Shown: positions 1 to 5,644 of the stretch, piece after piece
How the letters are laid out: each line of letters starts with the position of its first letter
Position numbering within the stretch: position 1 is the first letter of the stretch
Origin: Verrucomicrobiaceae bacterium
GTDB lineage: Bacteria; Verrucomicrobiota; Verrucomicrobiae; Verrucomicrobiales; Akkermansiaceae
Length of the DNA: 8,217 nt
Assembly: GCA_003820635.1 (NCBI GenBank)
Contig: RPOS01000007.1
Location: 1 to 8,217, forward strand
Reading direction: 5' to 3'
The notes under the pieces: model-generated
What the model was told of the DNA's origin: nothing
The model's database searches: none
The model's input: only the letters and a program-made list of their open reading frames with translations
Translations under genes and position numbers: made by a program

Positions 1-318
1 CTGCTGATTGATGAACTTAATGCCAAACGACACGTTAGTGCTAGGGTCGCGGTAGTAAGTAGCATCATCCAACCTAACCGGACGATTACCTACAAAGTTT
101 CCCGTCGGGCCTAGTGTTCGCGTTATCTCATCAACAGGCCAAGTAAATACTTGATCCTGAGTGCTAAACACCGAAAGTCGTTCAATGTTCCACGAATCAA
201 TCATCTGATTCATGGCAAACAAGGCGTCGGCAGAAGTCTCAGCAGAGGGTGACTCACCTTCGGCAAGCTGCCCAATCAGACGCAACGCGCCGTTAATCAA
301 GTCACCAGCAGTTGCCAT
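1..318 (-). CDS. P22 gp4-like portal-tail adaptor (head completion protein), N-terminal part
   Basis: The gene starts at the ATG at 318-316 and runs off the window edge, leaving 106 codons without a stop. The translation begins MATAGDLINGALRLIGQLAE and continues with a helical stretch containing NQMIDSWNIERLSVF, then FTWPVDE and RTLGPTGNFVGNRP. This arrangement of a short GDLI-ALR helix followed by a second helix with D-W is typical of the P22 gp4-like (packaged DNA stabilisation) family. In P22, gp4 binds the underside of the portal ring after packaging, seals DNA in the head and forms the platform for the tail needle and spikes. A strong AAAAGGGGAG ribosome binding site lies just upstream, and only 12 bases separate it from the preceding 60-residue gene, so the two are probably co-translated. 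Position downstream of the coat gene matches P22 order. The family call rests on recalled sequence pattern; the C-terminal part is not visible. Confidence 0.78.
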   Translation of the reverse strand, partial: MATAGDLINGALRLIGQLAEGESPSAETSADALFAMNQMIDSWNIERLSVFSTQDQVFTWPVDEITRTLGPTGNFVGNRPVRLDDATYYRDPSTNVSFGIKFINQQ

Positions 319-330
319 CAGGCTCCCCTT

Positions 331-513
331 TTAAGCTGCAATCTTCGGCGGTCGTCCTCGCCGTTTCACTTCAAGTTCATTGACTGGCGCGGATTCCGAG
401 ACAGGTTTCTCGGGATTATAGCGCACCCAGCCATGTGATTCATCATACTCAGCCTCAAGTTCCATAGTAGCGACCTTGGTGCCGTGACGTTCGTGTTTGA
501 GATAGATATTCAT
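331..513 (-). CDS. Small phage protein with a C-terminal AT-hook-like RRGRPPK motif
   Basis: A 60-residue protein beginning MNIYLKHERHGTKVATMELE. Small proteins with a similar opening (M-x-IYLKH-x-x-HGTKVA) are, as I recall, common between coat and head-completion genes of podoviruses; their function is unknown to me. The middle is acidic (ELEAEYDESHGW). The last third is basic and ends VKRRGRPPKIAA, with RGRPPK resembling an AT-hook, a minor-groove DNA-binding motif. It could contact packaged DNA near the portal, but that is inference. The start at 513 has no purine-rich ribosome binding site: the eight bases before it are pyrimidine-rich and it sits 6 bases after a terminator-like hairpin. 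A second ATG at residue 17 has AAGG about 8 bases upstream and would give a 44-residue product. I keep the longer form because its N-terminal motif looks conserved. Confidence 0.72.
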   Translation of the reverse strand: MNIYLKHERHGTKVATMELEAEYDESHGWVRYNPEKPVSESAPVNELEVKRRGRPPKIAA

Positions 514-518
514 AGGAT

Positions 519-541
519 AAAACGGGGCCGAAGCCCCGTTT
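519..541 (-). terminator. TTCG-loop hairpin with T-tract after the 137-residue gene
   Basis: On the minus strand AAACGGGGC pairs perfectly with GCCCCGTTT (9 bp) around a TTCG loop closed by C-G, the very stable C(UUCG)G tetraloop. It is followed by TTTTATCC. The structure starts 5 bases after the stop codon at 546 and ends 6 bases before the ATG of the next gene. It fits a Rho-independent terminator with a short T-tract, probably partial because genes continue downstream without an obvious new promoter. Confidence 0.82.
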
Positions 542-545
542 GGCT

Positions 546-959
546 TTACAGTACGTGGATCACAGCAAAGTTGATCACAACCGCTTCAGACAACGCGCCG
601 CCTGAAAGGTTGCGCAATGTAATTGTGCAGCTTCCAACGCCTTTGCCGGAAACCCAGCAGTTGTATGCACCAGCAGTAGCACCAGATGCAACACTTAAAA
701 CCACAACATCTTTAGCGCTGATTGTGCTGTTTGTCAAAGTGAACGTGACGTTCGTGACGTTAGCCAACTCAGCGTTGTTCATGGTAATCTGGCCAGCAGA
801 CTTGTTCAAAGTCACGCCAGTTGATTTGCTTGTCAATTGAGTCACTGCGCCGCTTGCTTCTGCGGCGTAACCCAACTCGCCACCAGACATCACAAAGTCA
901 GACCCAATGATGTTTTGGTCTTCGTAGGCAACGCCAATTGATTTGGTATTGGAGGTCAT
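546..959 (-). CDS. Beta-rich virion protein, probable head decoration or fibre protein (137 aa)
   Basis: A 137-residue protein rich in Ser, Thr, Val, Ala and Gly with no charged core, typical of an extracellular or virion beta-sandwich. A linker-like N-terminus (residues 1-35, including SGGELGYAAEA) precedes a domain starting GAVTQLTSKSTGVTLNKSAG, followed by VTFTLTNSTI and DVVVLSV and closing with EAVVINFAVIHVL. I recall this VTQ-TSKST-VTLNK...NFAV pattern from many small phage proteins placed near coat genes, generally unnamed. It is therefore a candidate capsid decoration or head-fibre protein; direct functional evidence is lacking. Two cysteines (residues 101 and 111) sit in the second half. 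The start has a good AAGGA ribosome binding site 6 bases upstream. Hairpins flank the gene on both sides, so it may be carried on its own discrete transcript end. Confidence 0.72.
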   Translation of the reverse strand: MTSNTKSIGVAYEDQNIIGSDFVMSGGELGYAAEASGAVTQLTSKSTGVTLNKSAGQITMNNAELANVTNVTFTLTNSTISAKDVVVLSVASGATAGAYNCWVSGKGVGSCTITLRNLSGGALSEAVVINFAVIHVL

Positions 960-972
960 AATTTTTCCTTGT

Positions 973-997
973 AAAACAGGGGCCGAAGCCCCCGTTT
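973..997 (-). terminator. TTCG-loop hairpin with T-tract after the 134-residue gene
   Basis: In the minus-strand transcript AAACGGGGGC (997-988) pairs with GCCCCTGTTT (983-974) over 10 bp, with one G-U wobble, around a TTCG loop closed by C-G. A TTTT run follows. In the plus-strand RNA the wobble becomes an A-C mismatch, so the stem favours the minus strand, the direction of the genes. It begins 5 bases after the stop at 1003 and lies just upstream of the AAGGA site of the next gene. Confidence 0.82.
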
Positions 998-1002
998 AAT
1001 CT

Positions 1003-1407
1003 TTAGGCGATTTTGTACACTACATAAGCGCCGTCGCCAGTCTTACGGAAACGGAACAGTGCGCTAGTAGTGGCAGCCAGCGAAATAACAGCGTTGCCGC
1101 CGTTGGTCACGCCAGTGCTAAGAGCAAACGCCGCAGTGTAAGTAGCCGCAGCCGCATTCACCAACGCCAGATCAAACGTGCTGCCCACGCGGGCGCTAGG
1201 CACAGCCGCGTCAATCAAAGCGGCAGTAGGAAGCGTCAGTGTGGCGTTAGCCGTAGGAGTCGCTACCAGAACGCCACCAACAATTTGAGCAGCCGTCAGG
1301 GTTGCAGTGTCAGTAGCAGTTTGAGGGGCGGCAGCGTAACCAAGGATAGTTTCGTTGTTATTGCCGGAGCCAACTTGATAACCACCCGAACCATTAGGAA
1401 GAGCCAT
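1003..1407 (-). CDS. Beta-rich virion protein downstream of coat, probable head decoration protein (134 aa)
   Basis: A 134-residue, Ala/Thr/Val-rich protein. It opens MALPNGSGGYQVGSGNNNE, a glycine-rich arm, then ILGYAAAPQTATDTATLTAA and a beta-rich body containing ATLTLPTAALIDAA, VGSTFDLALVN and a closing TSALFRFRKTGDGAYVVYKI. Proteins with the MALPNGSGGYQVG opening immediately downstream of major capsid genes are familiar to me from many phages. The placement and the flexible arm plus beta-domain plan fit a capsid decoration protein made in large amounts, but the function is inferred. A strong AAAGGA ribosome binding site precedes the ATG by 8 bases. The gene lies between two terminator-like hairpins. 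It shares the string LGYAA, followed by a T-rich strand, with the next gene, which may reflect a common docking element or distant paralogy. Confidence 0.76.
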   Translation of the reverse strand: MALPNGSGGYQVGSGNNNETILGYAAAPQTATDTATLTAAQIVGGVLVATPTANATLTLPTAALIDAAVPSARVGSTFDLALVNAAAATYTAAFALSTGVTNGGNAVISLAATTSALFRFRKTGDGAYVVYKIA

Positions 1408-1428
1408 GATGTAATCCTTTCAATCGTT

Positions 1429-1455
1429 AAAAACCCCCGGCGAACCGGGGGGTTT
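1429..1455 (-). terminator. GC-rich TTCG-loop terminator after the major capsid gene
   Basis: On the minus strand CCCCCGG pairs with CCGGGGG (7 bp) around a TTCG loop; with one bulged C the stem extends by three A-T pairs. It is followed directly by TTTTT. It lies 6 bases after the coat stop codon at 1462 and upstream of the ribosome binding site of the 134-residue gene. This is the strongest terminator-like signal in the window; read-through or processing must occur if the downstream genes share the transcript. Confidence 0.85.
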
Positions 1456-1461
1456 GCAAAC

Positions 1462-2664
1462 TTAGCCCCAGATACGGCAAGCCATTTGCGGACGAATTGC
1501 GCTGTAGCCGTAGAGTACGTCAATACGGCAGGGCATACGGTCGTTGTTGATGTCGTATTGACGCACAACACGCAGCGAGATGCCGTTATGCACAGCACGC
1601 GAAGCCATATCCACGCCTTGCGGCAGGAGAAGGTCGGCGGTGGCAAACGTGATCGCATCCTTGTGATACACAAGGTTTTGAGCGTACTGCGAAGCAGCGG
1701 AACCCAGCATGGTGACAGCCTTGCCGCTGGCGGGCAGCACATTGACGGTCGCCAGAGCGTGAGCAGCGGAATACAGGGACGGGTAGAACTTCAGCGTGCC
1801 GGAGCTAGATGCGGTCAAATCTTCAGTCACGACGAATTGCTGGAGCGAGCCAGTGGATTCGCGGGTTTGCGGATTGACAGCATACACGTCGGCGATGGTG
1901 AACACGTCGCCCACTTTCCATGTTTTGCTGGAGCCAGTGAAAGAGATGCTAACCGACGAAGCGCCTTCGGAAGTCACAGCAGCGCCGAGGGTGATCGTGG
2001 TGCCCCAATCGCCGGTGGTGTGCTGTTTGATCGACTGGGACATGTTGATTTCATCAAAGCCCAACACGCCCGTGCCCATCATGCCATTCTTGAATTGCTT
2101 GGAAATGGTGTCGGTGGGGTTGAACAGACCCTTCATGCCTTCCACGAGGCCAGCGTTAGCGGCTGGGTTCACGGTGGCATAACGGGGCGACATAACAGCC
2201 GCGTTTTCGTTCAGCTTCTGTTGAGCTTGCAACAGAACCAGCGAAGTCGAAGGAGTTGTGCCGGGGGTGCCCACGCTGTTGCCGATGTACTTGTAGGCGT
2301 TAGCCACGTCAGCATCAATGGAGGAAGCCAGTTGGCTGATACGCGGCTTCAGCACGCGGTCAGCAAAGTCATCCAACTGCATGGTCAATTCAGCAGAGGT
2401 GAAGTTGATGCCGATATGCTTCTGGTTTGCCACGGACAAGGTGGTGAATTGTTCGTTGTCGTCCTGAGTTTGCAGGGCGGCACCGTCAGTCACCAGCGCG
2501 CGGTCGGGCAGACGGATACGCAGTGTGGAGCCGATTTTCGCGCCTTCAACGGCAAACGAATCGTCGTACTGGCGGTTCACGTTACGAGTAAGCACAAGAT
2601 TATTCTCAAGGATTTCCAGCGCCTTGCGAGTAATCATGTCGATGGTTAGGATGCTATTTGCCAT
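1462..2664 (-). CDS. Major capsid protein, P22 coat protein family (HK97-like fold)
   Basis: A 400-residue coat protein that forms the icosahedral shell around the scaffold and portal. It opens MANSILTIDMITRKALEILE, like P22 coat with an N-terminal helix, followed by TLRIRLPDRALVTDG. LGFDEINMS (201-209) corresponds to GFDDVLRS in P22 coat. Residues about 219-295 form a beta-rich insertion (SVSISF, WKVGDVFTIADVYAV, LKFYP) resembling the P22 I-domain. The C-terminus, CRIDVLYGYSAIRPQMACRI (379-398), matches the P22 ending with CRI-WYG-ATRPE. The length is slightly below the 430 residues of P22 coat. AAGGA lies 6 bases before the ATG, and the scaffold gene ends only 19 bases upstream, the expected scaffold-coat order. 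A strong terminator-like hairpin follows the stop codon. The P22-type comparison is from memory of the P22 sequence. Confidence 0.93.
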   Translation of the reverse strand: MANSILTIDMITRKALEILENNLVLTRNVNRQYDDSFAVEGAKIGSTLRIRLPDRALVTDGAALQTQDDNEQFTTLSVANQKHIGINFTSAELTMQLDDFADRVLKPRISQLASSIDADVANAYKYIGNSVGTPGTTPSTSLVLLQAQQKLNENAAVMSPRYATVNPAANAGLVEGMKGLFNPTDTISKQFKNGMMGTGVLGFDEINMSQSIKQHTTGDWGTTITLGAAVTSEGASSVSISFTGSSKTWKVGDVFTIADVYAVNPQTRESTGSLQQFVVTEDLTASSSGTLKFYPSLYSAAHALATVNVLPASGKAVTMLGSAASQYAQNLVYHKDAITFATADLLLPQGVDMASRAVHNGISLRVVRQYDINNDRMPCRIDVLYGYSAIRPQMACRIWG

Positions 2665-2683
2665 GATGATTCCTTAAAAGAAG

Positions 2684-3460
2684 TTAGCGGTTGCGTTGCG
2701 CTTCAGCTTTCCGAATTTGCCGGTTACGTTCTGCTTCAATCCACTCCGACGCGCTCATGGTTTTAGTTGAGCGTGGGTCAGTTGTATCGTAAGCAGTTCC
2801 GCCAGTAGAGCGGGCAGTAACAGGTGCAATCGGTGCCGGAGCACTAGTCGTTTTCTTTGTGACCGGCTCAGAAGCTAACTTAGCTTCGATCCGACCAATT
2901 TCTTTGGCTTGTACGAGGGGCGACAAACGAGAAATACGGTCAGCTTCTTTCGGATTAGAGCCAAGGTAATACGCTAGGTCTGGCCCTGCATCGGAAGATC
3001 GAATTGCCTCTGCCATCACGTTGGTGATTCGCAGATTGGGGTTGTATGCGACTTGCTCGAAGTCCTCATACTTGTCCCTGGCCTGCTCTTCACGCTCTTG
3101 ATAGGCACTCAGCACTTCTTGCTGTTGCCGTTGAACTTCCCGCTGCTGGAGTCGTTCTTCTGCCTTACGGTCTGCCAATGCTTCGGCATACGCTTCAACA
3201 GATTCAAACTGATCCACGGGCGGCAAATCCACTGGCGCACTACGAGGCGCTTGTTGCTGCGTCCGTTGTGCTTGTTCCCGTTCCCACTTGCGCTGTTCTC
3301 TTGCAAGCCTTTTACCGATAGCCGCATCCAGTTCTTCCTGTGTGAAAGTCTTGGATACTGTTTCGGCAACTTCCGGCGTCGAAACTTCGGGTTCAGGTGA
3401 GGCCGTCTCAACCTGTTCCGGCGCGGGTGCTTCCGCTAATGCTGCAACTTCTTCATTCAT
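2684..3460 (-). CDS. Capsid scaffolding protein (P22-like type)
   Basis: A 258-residue hydrophilic protein, placed directly before the coat gene. Residues 1-35 are acidic and rich in Pro, Glu and Ala. Residues 37-67 contain KTFTQEELDAAIGKRLAREQ and lead into a highly charged Gln/Glu/Arg stretch. Residues about 86-135 form a likely long coiled coil (AEERLQQREVQRQQQEVLSA). After a compact helical part (140-197), a Ser/Thr/Pro linker leads to a basic amphipathic C-terminal helix, SEWIEAERNRQIRKAEAQRN, which resembles the positively charged coat-binding end of P22 scaffold. The protein should direct coat assembly, then exit or be degraded during packaging. The AGGA ribosome binding site lies 7 bases before the ATG but inside a 6-bp hairpin, which may limit translation. 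No protease domain is visible. Sequence similarity among scaffolds is low, so the call rests on position, composition and the C-terminal helix. Confidence 0.85.
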   Translation of the reverse strand: MNEEVAALAEAPAPEQVETASPEPEVSTPEVAETVSKTFTQEELDAAIGKRLAREQRKWEREQAQRTQQQAPRSAPVDLPPVDQFESVEAYAEALADRKAEERLQQREVQRQQQEVLSAYQEREEQARDKYEDFEQVAYNPNLRITNVMAEAIRSSDAGPDLAYYLGSNPKEADRISRLSPLVQAKEIGRIEAKLASEPVTKKTTSAPAPIAPVTARSTGGTAYDTTDPRSTKTMSASEWIEAERNRQIRKAEAQRNR

Positions 3461-3464
3461 GGTT

Positions 3465-3479
3465 GATTCCTGTGGAATC
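3465..3479 (-). promoter_or_regulatory. Small hairpin covering the scaffold ribosome binding site
   Basis: The minus strand reads GATTCC-ACA-GGAATC, a perfect 6-bp inverted repeat with a 3-base loop. The scaffold Shine-Dalgarno AGGA (3471-3468) straddles loop and 3' arm, 7 bases before the ATG at 3460. Folding would partly hide it. The repeat is plain in the sequence; regulation is inference. Confidence 0.4.
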
Positions 3480-3500
3480 CCTGGTCTAACGGGCCAGTAC

Positions 3501-3520
3501 GTTTAATACAGTTTAATACT
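3501..3520 (-). repeat. Tandem 10-bp AT-rich repeat upstream of the scaffold gene
   Basis: GTTTAATACA and GTTTAATACT stand side by side on the plus strand (minus: AGTATTAAAC then TGTATTAAAC). They lie in the 67-base gap between spike and scaffold, the largest gap in the window. TATTAA could serve as a -10 element for a promoter driving scaffold and coat, but no convincing -35 element is visible, so I annotate only the repeat. Confidence 0.6.
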
Positions 3521-3527
3521 ATTTTGT

Positions 3528-5363
3528 TTATTTTGTAGCCCAACGATTAAAGACTACGCGTGATCCAGACGCCGCACTGCCAGCAAGCCCGGCAGTCAAT
3601 GTAATAGACGTTGTGCCGCCACCACTGGCAATCGTAGTCCAATGCGTGTCGCGGTTATCTAAATTGATGCCTATTACGTCGCCGTTTGCGGTGCCCGTCC
3701 CGTTGGCAACGGTGATGCTAGTCGCCCCACTCAAAGCCCCGGCACTCAAGGTTGTTTCAAGTGAAAAAATGCAAATGTAAAACGAAAGGCCATTTGTATT
3801 TACACAAGTCCAACCTAAAGGAACAAAACCTTGCGTCGGTATAGCAGTGACCATCTGCATTGGAGACTGATACCTAGCCTCAAGCGGGTTATTTATGGTG
3901 GTCTTGCTGTACCTAACTACGTCAATATCACGCGACAACGCATTGGCAAGTTGTCCATTAGAGGAACGTACCCCTAAAACAACATATGCCACACCCGCAG
4001 TTATCGCCGCAGCAGTAAGTCGTCCGTAAGCGTAACTAGCGCCGGTTCCGTTGGTTAGTATATTTCCCGATGCTGCAGTTAGATTTCCTGTCGTCAGGAA
4101 ATTAGTTACCGCAGTAACGGCAACAAGATTTTTGTCGTAGAACGCCACGTAAGCGCGGTAACGAACCGTGTCTCCGCTGTTCTCGTTCCGGTAGTTAAAC
4201 TGATACACGTCGTCTTGTACCGCTTGCACAAAGTCCGATACACATGCGTCAGTATTATTACCAGCAATAATCCTCTGTAATTGCGGCAATCTTGCAGATG
4301 CCTGCCCAGATTTATTATTTACAATAGCATCTGCAATAGATGCACCGGCAACGATATTGGATCTGTAAATAACAGATTTTGAGTCATAAACAACGTTGCT
4401 TACACCGTTGTCTGTAATAGTACCGGTTACAATCGGGCTTAAAAAACCAATAGACTCGCTGCTGTCCCAAGTGTTTTGAATGATGTTTCGGCTTGCGTTT
4501 GTGCCGAAAACAATGGTTGTCGGCCCTGTTTCAAACCGCATACCATAAAAATAATTGTCAGAACCACGGTCAATGTTAATTGAAGCCGTATTTTCAAGAG
4601 CTCCGCTATAGAAATTATTGTGGTTATGGGCGTAAGTCCCATTAATCAAAATGTTGCTTGTGCGGTTTAAATAAAACTGATTTTCGTTAATCCACTGGAC
4701 AGAAGATCCAGTCGTTGCAGGGTTATTAGTTAGCTCAATTGTTTCAGCATACTTAAGCCAAAAACTGCTGTATGCAGATGAATAATCTGTGGCATTTACC
4801 GCTGGCTCAGTGTCTGCATAGATTTGAAAATAAGTCGCTCTATCAACATAAATATGCTGGCCTTTTGCACCAATACAACGAACCGTTGGGGTTGCTGAAG
4901 AATCTGTCCCAACACTTCGCGTTACACTAAAGAATTTTTGCTCTGGGTTATTTGCGTTTGTTGCATTACCACCAATAAATATGCCGATTCCTGCGTGTGC
5001 AACATTTATAGATGCGTTAGAAAAATCAACTGTAATGTATCGAAAATTTATCGATGATGTAACGCGATACGATCCTTCAGCGCAAAGCGTCAGACCGTTA
5101 GAAAGACAATATGTAATGGCAGCTTGAATCGCCGCCGTGTCATCCGCCACGCCGTCACCGACAGCGCCGAAGTCTTTGACGCTCGCCGTCTGACGAAGTT
5201 TGGCTTGAACGGTAGTCGTAACGGCACCTGTGCCTGTTGGCACGTAGGGCATGGTGGCAAGCGTGGTTTGGACAGTCGCGCCGCTCTGCACAACCGGCAC
5301 AAGTTCGGCGCCAGTCAGCGGAAGGGTGGCTGCTGGGAGTTCGGAGATTTTTGTGCCGGCCAT
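3528..5363 (-). CDS. Tail spike or fibre with pectate-lyase-type beta-helix
   Basis: A 611-residue receptor-binding protein. Residues 1-35 (TKISELPAATLPLTGAELVP, then VVQSGATVQTTLA) are an N-terminal repeat-type motif common in phage spikes, probably the virion-attachment end. SVKDFGAVGDGVADDTAAIQ (61-80) is the signature entry of the Pectate_lyase_3 right-handed beta-helix superfamily. Residues about 100-350 are Asn/Ser/Ile-rich, as in a parallel beta-helix. Residues 535-605 (GATSITV, GDVIGINLDNRDTHWTTI, TSITLT) form a C-terminal beta domain known from many phage fibres. The spike would bind and possibly cleave a surface polysaccharide; catalytic residues cannot be named by eye. The passenger (about residue 85 to 380) is AT-rich relative to both ends, a sign of modular exchange. 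The ribosome binding site is weak (GAG inside the last codon of the gene 6 bases upstream), suggesting translational coupling. Its place between portal and scaffold is unlike P22. Confidence 0.88.
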   Translation of the reverse strand: MAGTKISELPAATLPLTGAELVPVVQSGATVQTTLATMPYVPTGTGAVTTTVQAKLRQTASVKDFGAVGDGVADDTAAIQAAITYCLSNGLTLCAEGSYRVTSSINFRYITVDFSNASINVAHAGIGIFIGGNATNANNPEQKFFSVTRSVGTDSSATPTVRCIGAKGQHIYVDRATYFQIYADTEPAVNATDYSSAYSSFWLKYAETIELTNNPATTGSSVQWINENQFYLNRTSNILINGTYAHNHNNFYSGALENTASINIDRGSDNYFYGMRFETGPTTIVFGTNASRNIIQNTWDSSESIGFLSPIVTGTITDNGVSNVVYDSKSVIYRSNIVAGASIADAIVNNKSGQASARLPQLQRIIAGNNTDACVSDFVQAVQDDVYQFNYRNENSGDTVRYRAYVAFYDKNLVAVTAVTNFLTTGNLTAASGNILTNGTGASYAYGRLTAAAITAGVAYVVLGVRSSNGQLANALSRDIDVVRYSKTTINNPLEARYQSPMQMVTAIPTQGFVPLGWTCVNTNGLSFYICIFSLETTLSAGALSGATSITVANGTGTANGDVIGINLDNRDTHWTTIASGGGTTSITLTAGLAGSAASGSRVVFNRWATK

Positions 5364-5369
5364 GTGTGC

Positions 5370-5636
5370 TTACTCGTAAACGACGGTGAATTCGATGGTG
5401 TTAGCGGCCACAACGTACAGCCCTTTGCTGAACCACATGCCTGCGGGGAAACTCAAGTACTGAGCACCTGCCGTAACCGTAATGGTGTTGGCAATCTTAG
5501 GATCATTAGTGTCGGCAGTTGCAGAATCATAAACAGCAAGAGTGCCGCTTGTAGTGCTAGAAACAAAAATGCCGAACAGTTTGCCCGCGCCGACTTTGAC
5601 CTGATTGGTTGTTGCAAGTTGCTTATAGAGAGCCAT
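5370..5636 (-). CDS. Small beta-rich phage protein of unknown function (88 aa)
   Basis: An 88-residue protein opening MALYKQLATTNQVKVGAGKL and continuing FGIFVSSTTSGTLAVYDSA, then TITVTAGAQYLSFPAGMWFS and ending GLYVVAANTIEFTVVYE. Alternating hydrophobic strands and the G-L-Y-V...I-F-T-V-Y-E ending indicate a single compact beta-sandwich. I recall similar unnamed small proteins in many phages and prophages near structural genes, but cannot assign a function. It lies 6 bases before the spike and could be a spike or head accessory protein; this is inference from position. An excellent GAGGT ribosome binding site overlaps the stop codon of the preceding gene (TGAGGT), with 8 bases between genes, so translation is probably coupled. 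No signal peptide or membrane segment is seen. Confidence 0.7.
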   Translation of the reverse strand: MALYKQLATTNQVKVGAGKLFGIFVSSTTSGTLAVYDSATADTNDPKIANTITVTAGAQYLSFPAGMWFSKGLYVVAANTIEFTVVYE

Positions 5637-5644
5637 TTTTTACC

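Noticed and set aside
1285..2649. 454-codon open frame on the plus strand opposite the coat gene
   Set aside because: It is antisense to the P22-type coat gene and crosses the intergenic terminator; the translation has no recognisable domain and no good ribosome binding site was seen.
3483..3499. CTGG...CCAG inverted repeat downstream of the spike gene
   Set aside because: Only a 4-bp stem with a 9-base loop and no T-tract after it; too weak to call a terminator.
4439..4453. T TTT TTA slippery heptamer in the spike reading frame (minus strand)
   Set aside because: It matches the -1 frameshift heptamer, but no downstream stem or meaningful alternative frame was seen, and the spike reads through to a proper C-terminal domain. 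Probably chance in an AT-rich segment.
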